A model generated the notes under the pieces. It saw only the letters and a program-made list of their open reading frames with translations, searched no databases and was not told where the DNA came from. From Fallopia convolvulus (lineage: Eukaryota > Streptophyta > Magnoliopsida > Caryophyllales > Polygonaceae), in NCBI GenBank assembly GCA_964016875.1, contig OZ024726.1, positions 31,175,503 through 31,239,502 of the forward strand: 64,000 nucleotides of DNA, written 5' to 3'. Made by a program: the position numbers and the translations under genes. Within the stretch, counting starts at the first letter, position 1; the number at the start of each line of letters is the position of its first letter. This document shows, in pieces, positions 54,063 through 64,000 of the stretch.

Positions 54063-55539
54063 TGATGTTCGTGTTTTTAGTATAGTTTTTAGTGTGTTTT
54101 CTTAGTTTGTTAGGATTAGTTTTGATAGTTTTAGGTTTAGTTTTGTGTGTTTTTGGATAGTTTTGCATATTTTGTGAAAAGTATGGAAGATACTCCGTTT
54201 TGTGTCTTTTTGTAGGTTTTAGCAAGGAAAAGGTGCTAATTGGAGTTGAATTTGGAGTGCTATGATAAAGGATGGAAGAATGCAAGATGAAGAAGTCGAA
54301 GTCTGAGTTTTTGAAGAAAAAGTGTTGAAGAAACCAAGCTCAGGCTCGTTAACGAGGCTGTGATGGCTCGTTAACGAGGCTACGAGATAGAGCTTTCGAG
54401 AGTTTGATTTTGTGATTCACCGATCCTGTGCGGGAATTTATTTCCGTGTCGGTAGAATATTTTATATGATTTTAGGGTTATTATATTCTGTATTTTAGGT
54501 ATTGCTATCTTTCTAGATTTTATTTCTATCTTTTAGGTTAATTTCTATCTTTTTAGGAAAGTTTTTATCTTTTTAGCCTTGTTAGTATAAATAGCCATCC
54601 TATTAGTCTAAAGAGGGGAGAGGAGAGAGAATTAAGCAAGTACTAGAGATAAGAGGAAGAGCCGAGAGAGGCGAGAGACGGATCAGAGTCGAGATCGAGA
54701 GCTCGGTGGACGAGAGTTATCGGGGTCGTTAGTCGAGATTCGGTTCGGTGCTTTGTGTTTTTCGGGTTTCTTCTGAATTTTTGTAAGACGATATTTATTA
54801 ATTTGAGTAGTATTTGTTTGCAATGATCTCTTTTGTTGAAGTTATTTGTTTCTTAGTCATGAGTAGTGAGTAGTCTTCTTTTCTAGGGTCGGGGTTTAAA
54901 CCCGGCATGGTTATGCATGTTTGATGAGTAAGATTATGTGTTGAATGCCTTCTATCTATATTTTTGATTGTTTGTTGTGCTTAGACCTAGATGAAAGTCG
55001 AGGTGATTTGAGTTTTTAACTTGATTGAGAGAGAAAGTTATAGACTTGAAGGTTGATATTGTTTGAAAACGAAGTTTCAAGCTTTAGATCCAAAACAAGC
55101 AATTGAGTGAATTAGTTTATGAAAGTAGATTAATTTACTTATTAGTCAATGAAAGTTGATGAATTTATCTATTTAAAGGCATGATCTTATCTTCTTACGA
55201 GTTTTTATGCATGACTATGTTGTGGTGTCCCTTATCCTAGATCTTTGTTTTTTATTTGAATTCTCTTAAGTGATATTCGTTACTGAGTTCGTAAGCTCGG
55301 TACCGAACCTGTTTAGGTCGTTATTTTGGTCATTTGTTTGCGGTGGTTCGTTAACGACCCAGACAATGTCGTTAACGAGGCTACTTGTGGGTGTTTGCTT
55401 GTTTTTGTTTGATTTTTGTTATTAGGAGTCGATAAACAAACAACCTTGCTTCTCGTGGAACGATCCTGACTCCCCTATACTCAGCGGGGTCTTGACTTAT
55501 AAATTTATTTGTTGTCCTGAGTGAAGACCCGTCTCAACA
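54063..55539 (+). repeat. 3' LTR of the complete-ended Athila-like element
   Basis: Same ends and layout as the 5' LTR. TATAAATA at 54586-54593, GCTCGTTAACGAGGC twice in U3 (about 54346-54380) and in U5 (about 55346-55382). It has a ~20-bp insertion near 54125 and a small deletion near 54570 relative to the 5' LTR. Confidence 0.93.
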
Positions 55540-55544
55540 TGCTT

Positions 55545-56300
55545 CACCACAACCGACTACTTCCACACCGTTGCTAGCAATGATCTCATCCGCAATAGCA
55601 ATCGCGGGATTTCCATCCTCTCCATCTAGAAAATGGATTATTTTGGATTTTTCCTTCAAGGAAATCTTCATTAATAATTAGGGGTGTTCAAAGGGTCAGG
55701 CCCATGACCGCACTGACCCGACCCGCAATTTGCGGGTTACGGGTCGACCTGTGCAGGGCGGGTCGCTAGTCGAATTTTTTTATTTTGCGTGTCGTGGGTC
55801 GGGTACAGTTGGGTTGAGTATATAAGCTATTTTTTATTAAAAAAAACCGTTGGATTTATGAGTCAACCCGCAAACCGGACGGGTTTTTGTAAAAAAAATA
55901 TGTGTTTAGGTAAAAAAATCATTTTTTATCAGATTGAGTTAGTCAAGCGGGTCGACCCGCGACCCGACCCGTTAGACACAAAGGTCAGGTCGTGGGTCAA
56001 AATTAATTTTTTTGTGGGTCGCGGGTCGACCCGACCCAGCCCATAAGCAAACTTATTAACAATCGTCTTTTGCTGCAAGGAACCCCCTACTACAACAACG
56101 TCCTTCCACGATGTTTTACCATCAGGAGGGTCTCCATCTGCAAAATGGAGACCCTCCTTCGTCTTGGTTTTTGTCATTCATTATCATAGCATCTTTGTTA
56201 TTGTTGATCACCAGCGTGGCTGTCGGCGACGATACATCACTCGTAGTAAGAAACCAGAAAGAGAGCATTTTCACAATTTGTAGAATACTCTAATTAATAT
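55545..56300 (-). pseudogene. Fragment resembling a LINE ORF1 N-terminus, split by a hAT MITE
   Basis: Minus-strand sequence on both sides of the MITE reads MTKTKTKEGLHFADGDPPDG, then KTSWKDVVVVGGSLQQKTIV, and after the MITE continues toward EDFLEGKIQNNPF. The SWKD motif and layout recall the start of plant L1-type ORF1, but the match is weak and on the opposite strand to the LINE fragment at 56815-57362. Confidence 0.25.
55679..56055. mobile_element. hAT-type MITE with 8-bp TSD (7/8 match)
   Basis: Left end TAGGGGTGTTCAAAGGGTC; right end, read inward, TAAGTTTGCTTATGGGCTG. Flanks TTAATAAT (55671-55678) and TTAACAAT (56056-56063). Dense GGGTCGACCCG-type motifs in both orientations. No coding capacity. 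Confidence 0.75.
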
Positions 56301-56814
56301 TTTTTTTCTTTTTTTTTATATAACTCAAAATTATTTAAACATAATTGAGAACAATACACACAAACCATTATTAAAATAACTAAATTATTTAACTCAAATT
56401 TTTTTTGAAATTTTCATCTTATTCGTATATATTTTCATCTTATTCGTATGTATTTTCGATTCAGCTAACTTAGGGTTTCGAATGATTTTGGGTTAGCCTA
56501 AGTACGGATCGATTTTTCGCGCTTGGTCATGTCCCGACAATTTTAAGTAAAGTACCTCTAAAAAATATCTGACCCAAATTATATTAACATATTTTAATGT
56601 TAAAAAGGATTAAATTGAAAAGTCGTAAAACCATGTATAGGGGTTGACGTCTGCCCATTTTCAGGCATTGTTAATCTCGATTGTGTCTAATTAATTAGGG
56701 ACTTGGATCATTCTCTTAGTATTTGATAATAACTAAGACTTGTATTTTCATATCATTATTTGGGAGATCTTTTTTGATGTTTGATTTTGCACGAACAATA
56801 CGAATAATTTGGAA
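56301..56814. other. AT-rich intergenic DNA, no gene seen
   Basis: No supported ORF. TTTTCATCTTATTCGTATRTA is tandemly duplicated at about 56413-56453. Confidence 0.4.
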
Positions 56815-57362
56815 GGTATTGAATTTTGCCAAAAGTACTATTTTCTTCTCACACAAAGTTAACTCATAGATTCAACAACAGATCAGTTCGGATCTTGAAA
56901 AGCCTATAACATCTGATTTTGGAAAATATTTGGGCGTCCCTATGGCTCATGGACTACTTACAAATGACAGATACAGGTACATACTTGATAAAGTTTCACA
57001 TCTTCTTTCGGCCGGGATGGAAATCTCGTACCTTATCAATGGCGAGAAGTGTGACTTTAGCCAAGTCGGTTTTGCAAAGTTTGCCACTTTATATCATGTA
57101 GTCGACTCTTCTTCCAAATGAAATCAACGCTTCTCTTGATCAGAAAATTCGAAGCTTTATTTGGGGTTCTACTGCATCCTCAAGAAAATTGCACCTTCTT
57201 CCATGGGACATCTTAACACAACCTATTCCTAGTGGAGGTCTCGGTTTAAGGCTAATGCAGGATGCTAATAAATCTTTCCTTGCAAAGCTAGGTTGGCGTC
57301 TATTCCAAGATCCAGATGCTCTTTGGGCTTGTGTTCTACGTGGTAAACATATATTGTGCTAA
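56815..57362 (+). pseudogene. L1-type LINE reverse transcriptase fragment
   Basis: Reading frames joined by one shift near 57017 give LNFAKSTIFFSH, FGKYLGVPMAHGLLTNDRY, ILDKVSHLLSAG, then SMARSVTLAKSVLQSLPLYI, IRSFIWGSTASSRKLHLLPW and GGLGLRLMQDANKSFLAKLG. This is the region after the RT active site in plant L1 elements (KYLGVP, LxGWK, LxGRVTLxxSVLxxxPxY, FIWG, GGLGxR). It has stops and lacks both ends. Confidence 0.88.
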
Positions 57363-58102
57363 TCGTCTTGATATTGATATGTTCCACTATCGTACTAGTT
57401 TGTCGTACATAGACAGGGTTTGTTGGCGGTTTGAATGGCTGATAAAAGCATAGCCAGGGTTTGAGGATCAACTACTTTCCCGAGCTTTAAGGCTAGGGTT
57501 TGTGGGAATTCAGTACCGCGAATGGGTGATGAGGGGTTAGGGTTTTGGTGTGATGCCATTGATGGAGAAAGGTTGAAGCTTTTTGAGAAATAGAGAGTTT
57601 TGCAGTGAGATTGAGAAGAGCAAGAGAGCGAGATAATGCACGAGTGAGAGAGAAAGCGTACCTTTTAACCAAAATCCTTCTCCTTATTTATTCTTGAATT
57701 GTAGTTGATAGGATAGAAACTAGATCTTCCTAAGATCTTTAATCAATGCAACTGAAAAGGCAATTTCCTTTGGCAAAAGATTTCCAGATATTTGAAAAGA
57801 TACCGTTGGAGAAAGGTGATTTTTGTCTTACTTTGAAACTGACGTTCTCAACCAGTTCTGCGTCAACCACTTAACCAACAAATTGTCCAGAAAACTGACA
57901 TTCCCCATGTAATGCACAGTCACTAACCTCACTCAAGTTGCCAATATCCATTGAAAAGAGAATACTCCTGGTTCTTTGGGGTTTTGCACAGGGGTGCCAA
58001 AGAGAACCAGGGGAAATAATTTATATGGATTTGTCAATCAAGTAGATAAGTCTCCATTCATATCAAAACATATAAAAATAGGCTCATAGGGACTCCCTAA
58101 CA
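57363..58102 (-). repeat. Probable 3' LTR of the Copia element
   Basis: Minus strand TGTTAGGGAGTCCCTATGAG at 58102 begins an LTR-like stretch with CTCCAACGGTATC and AAAGGAAATTGCC phrases recalling SIRE/Sirevirus LTRs, a TATA-like AATAAATAAGG (about 57682), and a U/C-rich leader to about 57560. The left boundary is not defined. The sequence 57363-57480 may belong to other DNA. Confidence 0.45.
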
Positions 58103-58380
58103 TGATAGGCTTCGGTAGGCTGTAGAGTCAACCGTCATTTGTGCTTGTATTGAGGGATAGGAACATCAGGTTTAGACTCTTTTGGGCTCAAAGAATGGTT
58201 TCAATATGCACTTAATACATAAATCAAGAAGCAAAGAATGAAGACATTATGATGTGCATGGTTCATGAGTATGTAACAAGGAAACATTTAAATTTAACAC
58301 CTCAAGATCATAAAACTTTTGAATCATAAATAGATCATCTAATCTAGCCAATCATTGAGGGAAAATAAATGGGAAATAGA

Positions 58381-59150
58381 TTAGTTTAGGGAAATTATAC
58401 CTAGCTCCATGCGGAATTGTACGAAGGGTTCACGATTGAGAGCTTTAGTGAATATGTCAGCACGTTGTTCACTTGTCGGGCAAAAATCCATGGTCACTAA
58501 CCCTTTCTCAACACAATCACAAAGAAAGTGATGACGAATCTCGATATGCTTGGTCCGTGAGTTCTTCTTGCATAGCACACACCCAATCAGGATCTTTTAA
58601 GGCTTGATCCACGTTCTTGGGTTCCATGATAGAGAGAAATGCGTTGAAGGCACAGAAATTCTGAAGTGAACAACGTGTTTGAACACCTTTTGAGTAATCA
58701 GAGATGATGTTGGTTACTGGATGAGCATCTTTTTGCGGATAGTTCAACTGAAGCTGAGTGAGGTCAACCACATCACTATTATGACCCTGCTCAGTATTAG
58801 AATTATTTGTCTCTGCAGCTTCTTCACTTGGATCAGACACACCATCATCAGAATCTTCATTTTCTTCTGCCTCTTCCAAAGCAGGCATATCAGAATTCTC
58901 TGCGTCGTTCACCTGTTCTGGGTTGTTAACTACGGGATTTTGGACAATCTCAACAACTTCATCTCCAAACTCATCACAGAGATGAAAACCTATATCTCCT
59001 TCATCGTTTTCTTCAATAGAGCTTCCTCCCATTGTTTTCTCATCGAACACAACATGAACACTTTCTTCTACTTCCCTTGTTCGCTTATTGAAGACTTTAT
59101 AGGGGGCTTCTTGTCACTCGATCGCAATTTGTGCTGAATCAAAGCTGCAG
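58381..59150 (-). pseudogene. Copia pol remnant: linker, RT start fused to RNase H end
   Basis: Minus strand: APYKVFNKRTREVEESVHVV and FDEKTMGG (integrase tail), a long acidic linker, then EPKNVDQALKDPDWVCAMQE, the start of Copia reverse transcriptase. It jumps, with a frame change, to SRTKHIEIRHHFLCDCVEKG and QRADIFTKALNREPFVQFR, the end of Copia RNase H. Almost all of RT and RNase H, including both active sites, is deleted. Confidence 0.88.
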
Positions 59151-59389
59151 AAGAGAAACTCCTGCCTGAGGAAGAAGAAGCTTTTGGGAAGATAAATGTT
59201 AAAACAGATAGGTAAAACCGTTGTAGCATTCAAAGTCCAAGAAAAGACACATACTGGCAAGGTTCTTCACAAGCTTTACGGTCGTCTCAGCAAGATTCCC
59301 TAGCACAGGGGCACTATCCTCAATTTTCTTCCCCGAACTTCCCGATATTGCGTCATCTTCACCGTCCGATTAACCCTCAGTGACAGCCG

Positions 59390-60169
59390 TCGTTTTGTTG
59401 CTAGATTCACCTTCAAGTATTTGCTCCACGGACTTCCGATACGTCCTCTTTGCTTCAGGAAGAGCGAAGAGAATCCTGCACGCTTCTGATTCCAGAACGT
59501 GGGTTTCTAGGATCGTTGGAACTACATGTAAAATCATCAAAACCGGAAAATCGATCAGAAAAGACAAGTAACAAAAGAAGGGTGCAGAAATTAGGGTTAG
59601 GGATACTTACTCTTAGAAGTCCATGAGTCAAAGAAAGTCGCTTGGTACATCGTGCTCAGCGTAGACTTCTCAACAAAGAAGAAACGCTAGGCCTAGTCCT
59701 TATCATTCACCTTCGATTTCGGAATCAGGGTGTTCTTGGCATCCCTCGCGTGGAGAGTGAAACGCCCGGCCGTGAGGGGACACACCCGATAAGAACACAG
59801 CAGATCTTTCACGGTGAACTCAATCTTCTCTACCAAACAAATCTCGCTTATTTGATATAAAATCTTCCACACCGACGGCATCAGTTGCGCTGGAGAAGCT
59901 TTGAGAGCCATCAAGAAATTTAGGATCAAGGGAGAGAAAGGGAAAAATGCACCCAGAGTGAAGGGATATTCCAAGAAGCAGATCCAGCCCTCTTTAACAT
60001 AGTCAACAGCTTCATGCGTGGGGTTGTAGAAGTTGGTGTTGGCCGGAAAACCATGAGTTCGAACTATTTTCTCCACCTCTTTCGGGGAGAGGGAGCAGGG
60101 ACGACAGTCGTGAGGTTCAAGGGTGTGAGAAGATTCGAAGCCCATGTCTTTGACGTTAGCTTTGGCCAT
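59390..60169 (-). pseudogene. Antisense ORF of a Tat element, Transposase_28-like, spliced
   Basis: Start MAKANVKDMGFESSHTLEP at 60169, then KEGWICFLEYPFTLGAFFPF and LMPSVWKILYQISEICLVEK, matching PF04195 (putative gypsy-type transposon protein). NDKD is followed by two TAG codons (about 59694-59700) where W and K are typical before RFFFVEKSTL. A donor GTAAGTATCC (about 59612) and acceptor TTACATGTAG (about 59522) define an intron. The second exon gives LPEAKRTYRKSVEQILEGES and ends at TAA near 59370. Extra antisense ORFs downstream of pol are known in Tat elements. Function unknown. Confidence 0.7.
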
Positions 60170-60430
60170 GGAGAATGCGTAATGAAGGAATAGGGCAAGA
60201 GGGCAGAGATACAGCAAGAAGATGAAGGGAAAAAAAAGCAGAAGGAGATCAGTGCGTATCTTCGAAGAGGTCTGGGTTGAACATTTAAAGCCTGAACGAT
60301 GTGACCCTCCATCTCCCCGAGAATGATCGGACGGACGGGACTAAGCCACATTTCGTACGCTGCTTGTAGCTCACGTGGAAAATCCAATCCAAATCCTACC
60401 TAAAAGATTTGGATTAGGATTTGGGGGTAT

Positions 60431-60905
60431 TGTTAGGCCCAAAATCCAATTGGCCAATTTGACAAAGCGAGCCCAAAAAAAGATACAGGAAAATCACTTG
60501 GTGGCTTGATCGCAGAAGTATCCAGGAACGAAGGGAAATCATCAGTAACTTAGGCGAAGGTAGAAAGCTTCCGTCACGAGGAAAAGAAGCACGCTCAAAG
60601 GACAACTGTTATGGCGGTTCATATCTCCGATATGCGCGGAAAGTGGATAATGGTTAGAGATGCGCCCTATAAACCCGAAGATCGTGGGGAGTGGGAGACG
60701 ACCGTTGGTCTGAAATGATATATAGATAGAATTTTTATGGTTTATTGATGTACGCACACTTGATGTAAAAAAACACAATCAAAAAGAGAGCTTTTGCACT
60801 CGTATTATCAAAGATTCAGACTTTCTTGAATATTTTCTCATTCTTCGATTCGATCGTGCCCCAATCTATGGCAGAAGTTTGCTTGTCAAATTTTTGTCCA
60901 AAACA
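60431..60905 (+). repeat. Tat-type LTR
   Basis: TGTTAGGCCCAAAATCC start, GTCCAAAACA end, 475 bp. It aligns end to end, inverted, with 44232-44701. It acts as the 3' LTR for the element containing the antisense ORF. Confidence 0.82.
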
Positions 60906-62502
60906 AGTACCAAGGTCGCTTACCTTTGCCTGGGTTCCCACCTCTAAAGTAGAACAACTTCCCTTGTTTTTACATACACGTGTGTTACCTTTAGGTTCGG
61001 GTGGACACAGGGTTTTCAAATCCTTAGGCACATAGGAATATCCAAGTCCAGGTCTTAAAGTTACAAAAGGTTTAGCAAATTCTTCAGCAGCTTTCTTAGC
61101 AACAAACTCTTCTATCCATTTTTTTCTTTTTAGACTCATTATTTGCCTTCTCATTTTCAAGGTCATTGACTAACTTAGCATTACTAAGTTTTAACATGAG
61201 ATTTTCTCCTTCAAGGTTTGTTACTTTCTATTCTAAGTCATCCACTTCAATTTTCAGATTATCATAAGTTTTGCATGCAAGAGTCTTAGAAACAGATGAC
61301 TTCTTCTCTAACTTAGCACATTTGAGTGACCAACCATGATTATCATCCATTAAATTAGAGATATTATCTTCTTTTTCCTCAAGTTTTTCACTGAGGTTGG
61401 TAACCTGGGTTCCCAACTTCTCAATGATAGCATGCAACTGTTCTTTTGTTTTATTGGACAAAATAGATGAAAGTTCAGAATCATATTCCTCATTTGAAGC
61501 ATCTATGGCCATGAGACACACTTCTCCTTGTTGACTTGCCTTATCTTCAGCATCGGAATCATCCCAAGTAGCCAACAAAGCACTTCTGTTTCCTTCTGAC
61601 TTCCTCTTGACACAATTTCTTGCAAAGTGTCCTTTTCTTGAACAATGATAACAAATCACTTCCTTCATGTCTCTGACAAGTTCTGTTCCTTTAGATGGAG
61701 TTTTGCCGTGGCGATTCCAAAGTCTTTTCATGGCTCTTGAAATAAATGCAACTTCCTTGTCACCGTCAACTTGATAATCATCACCTTGTGCAAGATCGAA
61801 GGCCCTTTCAACTTTCAAGGAAATGTTCTTAACCTTGTCAGTTTGGAGGCGATCATCTCGTCTTTGCTTTATTCCTCCATACATAGTCAACTTTCCTATG
61901 ACATCTTCCAAGGTGAGTGTCTTGGACTCACTGTTGGTTAGCATCGCAGCAGCAACTTCATTCCATTTTGCATTGAGCCCTTGGATCAACTTGCTAACCT
62001 GCTTCCATTGAGGAAGCTTTTCACCAAGAGACTCAAGTTGGCTAACCACAGCTTGAAATCTTGAATGATAGTCACCCAAAGATTCATTCTCTTCTTGACT
62101 CATTCCTTCATACTCTCTTTCCAAAGCAATGATGTGATCCTTCTTCACATCATCATTTCCTTGGTGGAGCCTTTTGAAAGCATCCCGGATTTGCGTAGCT
62201 GTCTTGTACTGGACAACCTTCTTCAAGTCTCCAGGGGTTAGCGTATGGTGAAGAACCTTCTTAGCACGAGCATTCTTCTCTAACTTCTTGTAATCAGCAT
62301 CACCATAGTCTTCCTTCTTTTTCTCTTCTTTTCCATCAGCAGTGAGAAAAGTTTCAGGACCCATCTCGATAACCTTCCAGAGTTGTTCGTCGAGTGAGCA
62401 AATATGGTTCTCCATTTGCTCGACCCACCAATCATACTCATCAGCTTTGAGCACTGGTGGCTTCCAGAATGAATCATTGATTGCTGTGTTTGTCGAAGTC
62501 AT
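60906..62502 (-). pseudogene. Copia (Sirevirus-like) gag, one frame break
   Basis: MTSTNTAINDSFWKPPVLKA starts at 62502. The gag core (UBN2-like) follows: WWVEQMENHICSLDEQLWKV, KKVLHHTLTPGDLKKV, ALEREYEGMSQEENESLGDY, SKLIQGLNAKWNEVAAAML, TLEDVIGKLTMYG. Then come the zinc knuckle CYHCSRKGHFARNC and a long coiled-coil tail (IIEKLGTQVTNLSEKLEEKE). A stop near 61225 separates a further part (61166 down) with IEEFVAKKAAEEFAKPF and TRVCKNKGS, which meets the Tat LTR at 60905. Protease and integrase are lost. Confidence 0.88.
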
Positions 62503-62665
62503 CTTTACAATGTTCCAAGTTGCAAATCACTTCTTAAATTTCTTATCTAGTCTCTTCCTAATCTCCTTCCTAATCTTTTTGAAACATGGAAAACCAAGGT
62601 CAAGGATTTGTTGATTTATTGGAAGAGAAAGTCTATGTTGTTGTTGGTGGTTCACAAGAAAGTCA

Positions 62666-63807
62666 ATGAATCCTAATCCTTATCAACCACAACCACCTTA
62701 TCCTTCAATGCCTATTCTGCCACAATTTCCCCCTTTTGCTTCTATTTATAACCAAGGTCCACAAGAAAATAAGGAGGGTGATGAGGAGGACAATGACGAG
62801 GACGATGATGAGGAGGAGGGGGCATCTACGACCAACCAAAGAGCAAAGGAGTTGAAATCCGACATTTTTACAAAGCACTTCACCAAAGGCAATGTATTGG
62901 ATGAACTTGACCGATATATTGTCAAGTGCAACTATTGTAACTCGAAGTACAAATGGAAGCGCAATGGAGGTTATGGCACATTGAACAAGCATTTAAAGGC
63001 AAAATACATGGACAAGTTGGGTATGATGTGAGCACAAACATAAATTTCGACTTCGCGGTTAGCAAGTTCTTCCTCTCAACCTCACTTATTTAGTTATAAT
63101 CATGATCGTGGTGTTTATGCTTTGTCCAAAGCTATTTGTGTTGATCATTTTCCATTTCAATTTGCGAAAAGTTTGGGTATAAATGATTGGGTTTCCAAAC
63201 ATTTTCAACCTACTTATAAACGAACTACAAGAAAAATCAATTAGGAAAAATGTGTTTAAAGCATATAAGATTCGTAAAAACGATTTGTCTCGATTTTTTG
63301 CTCAAAATAATATCTGTGTTTATATTTGTAGTGATATTTGGAGTGATAACTATCAATCTCATTCATACATGGGCATTACATGTCATTATATTCCTTGGGT
63401 CATGTTTATTGCAAAATCTTACAAAAAACCGAGATTCACGAGCTCACATACGGAGCTCGATACTTATCTAACCACTACCTTTGAGTTTGTAGATGATTTC
63501 GATATTTTAGATTGGTGGAAGCAACACAAGAAGACATATCCAACACTAGCAATGATTGCCGCTTAAGTACTAGCTGTTCCCGCTTCAATAGTATCGGTGG
63601 AGCACAAGTTTAGCCAAGCTGGCCACATCTTAGACGATAGGAGATCGAGATTGGCACCAAATGCATTTGAAGCTCAAGTTTGTGTCGACGATTGGAAGAG
63701 GCGGAACTTAGATTACAATCAATGAGCTATATGAAGTCATCGGATGATGTACGAGACGACGATACAAGCCAAGCTTCTTCCATCGGATCCCCCGGGTCTT
63801 CTTAGTT
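62666..63807 (+). pseudogene. hAT transposase, internally deleted
   Basis: MNPNPYQPQPPYPSMP begins a Pro-rich then acidic N-terminus. Next is a BED zinc finger (VKCNYCNSKYKWKRNGGYG, LNKHLKAKY; the last usual His is Tyr). A stop at 63029 and frame changes follow; AICVDHFPFQFAKSLGINDW and YICSDIWSDNYQSHSYMGIT mark the start of the catalytic region. It then jumps to DFDILDWWKQHKKTYPTLAM, a TAA in the MARD-like motif, and VLAVPASIVSVEHKFSQAG, the C-terminal dimerisation domain, ending SSIGSPGSS. Most of the catalytic domain is missing. Confidence 0.88.
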
Positions 63808-64000
63808 AAGTAGCCAAGCGGGGTTTCGTATCGAATGTAAGAGGACTACATGGGATTTGATTCCTCTATGACCCCGAGAGCATACGTAGGCAACTTAATA
63901 TCAAGTTCAAGCCCTTCTTTTCCCAACACTTCATTTCCCAAACGGGCGGAATCAGCAAAAATAGCGGTATCGTGGTCGCTTCTTTGCAAACCGCGATCGC
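63808..64000. other. Right-edge sequence, unidentified
   Basis: A stretch with ATGACCCCGAGAGCATACGT resembles sequence seen in plant retrotransposon LTRs, but no ends or genes are visible before the window stops. Confidence 0.25.

Larger units (their letters stand above)
45121..55539 (+). mobile_element. Complete-ended Athila-like element lacking reverse transcriptase, TSD TGCTT
   Basis: LTRs 45121-46595 and 54063-55539 are nearly identical apart from small indels. Flanks are TGCTT at 45116-45120 and 55540-55544. Contents: tRNA-Asp PBS, gag-protease pseudogene, stem-loops, a spacer, an env-like pseudogene, a 3' non-coding region and a GTATGGGGTATTTT polypurine tract. RT, RNase H and integrase are absent. 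LTR similarity indicates recent insertion. Confidence 0.93.
59165..60905 (+). mobile_element. 3' part of a Tat-lineage element, plus strand, inserted in Copia
   Basis: It holds an antisense ORF (59390-60169, minus), a TTTGGGGGTAT polypurine tract (60420-60430) and a 3' LTR (60431-60905) identical in type to that at 44232-44701. The base-level right end is at 60905, followed by AGTAC. The left end near 59165 is approximate and 5' sequences are missing. Confidence 0.7.

Overview
This 64 kb window is nuclear DNA of a flowering plant, most likely a eudicot. It is AT-rich with long non-coding stretches. Two plant-specific ATL-type RING-H2 ubiquitin ligase genes are the only clear host genes. Almost everything else is transposable-element sequence of plant lineages: Athila-like and Tat-like Ty3/Gypsy, Copia, L1-type LINE, CACTA, hAT and Mutator (MULE). 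No rRNA gene, tRNA gene, CRISPR array or bacterial-type operon was seen. Several elements are dated relative to each other by target-site duplications (TSDs) that I could read directly.

Layout. 1-3177: 5' end of a minus-strand Athila-like element (gag, PBS, LTR). 3601-5165: solo Athila-like LTR with TSD CCAAC. 5233-6608: a non-autonomous hAT with a second hAT (5812-6489) nested in it, both with 8-bp duplications. 6999-8863: ATL6/ATL31-like gene with an intron inside the RING domain. 9445-13173: CACTA-type element carrying exon pieces that look like pyruvate kinase and TFIIF-alpha. 15241-16160: 5'-truncated LINE. 16940-18058: second, intronless ATL gene on the minus strand. 18485-27190: MULE zone with a broken FAR1-like transposase fused to an OTU protease, many CGCTTCATGAAGCG palindromes, telomere-like TTTAGGG tracts and a solo LTR inserted in the transposase exon. 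27280-28723: another solo LTR.

29298-39996: a minus-strand Athila-like element (3' LTR, env-like ORF, integrase tail) cut by a plus-strand non-autonomous element of the same LTR family (34815-39996). The latter is itself truncated against a minus-strand Tat-lineage element (39997-44701), which lies in another Athila-like LTR fragment (44707-45081). 45121-55539: a complete Athila-like element (two LTRs, TSD TGCTT) with gag-protease and an env-like ORF but no reverse transcriptase. 55679-56055: hAT MITE. 56815-57362: LINE fragment. 57400-62502: deleted Sirevirus-like Copia element on the minus strand, split by the 3' end of a Tat element with an antisense ORF (about 59165-60905). 62666-63807: internally deleted hAT transposase.

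The most unusual signals concern the Athila-like elements. Each family carries its own short GC-rich self-complementary module (for example GCTCGTTAACGA or AATTGCGCGGCCGCGCAATT), repeated in the LTR and, depending on the element, in the gag tail, the post-pol spacer or the env-like ORF. Three families also share a double stem-loop just after the pol (or gag/protease) stop and several conserved blocks in the 3' non-coding region. These suggest RNA- or DNA-level signals that protein annotation does not explain.
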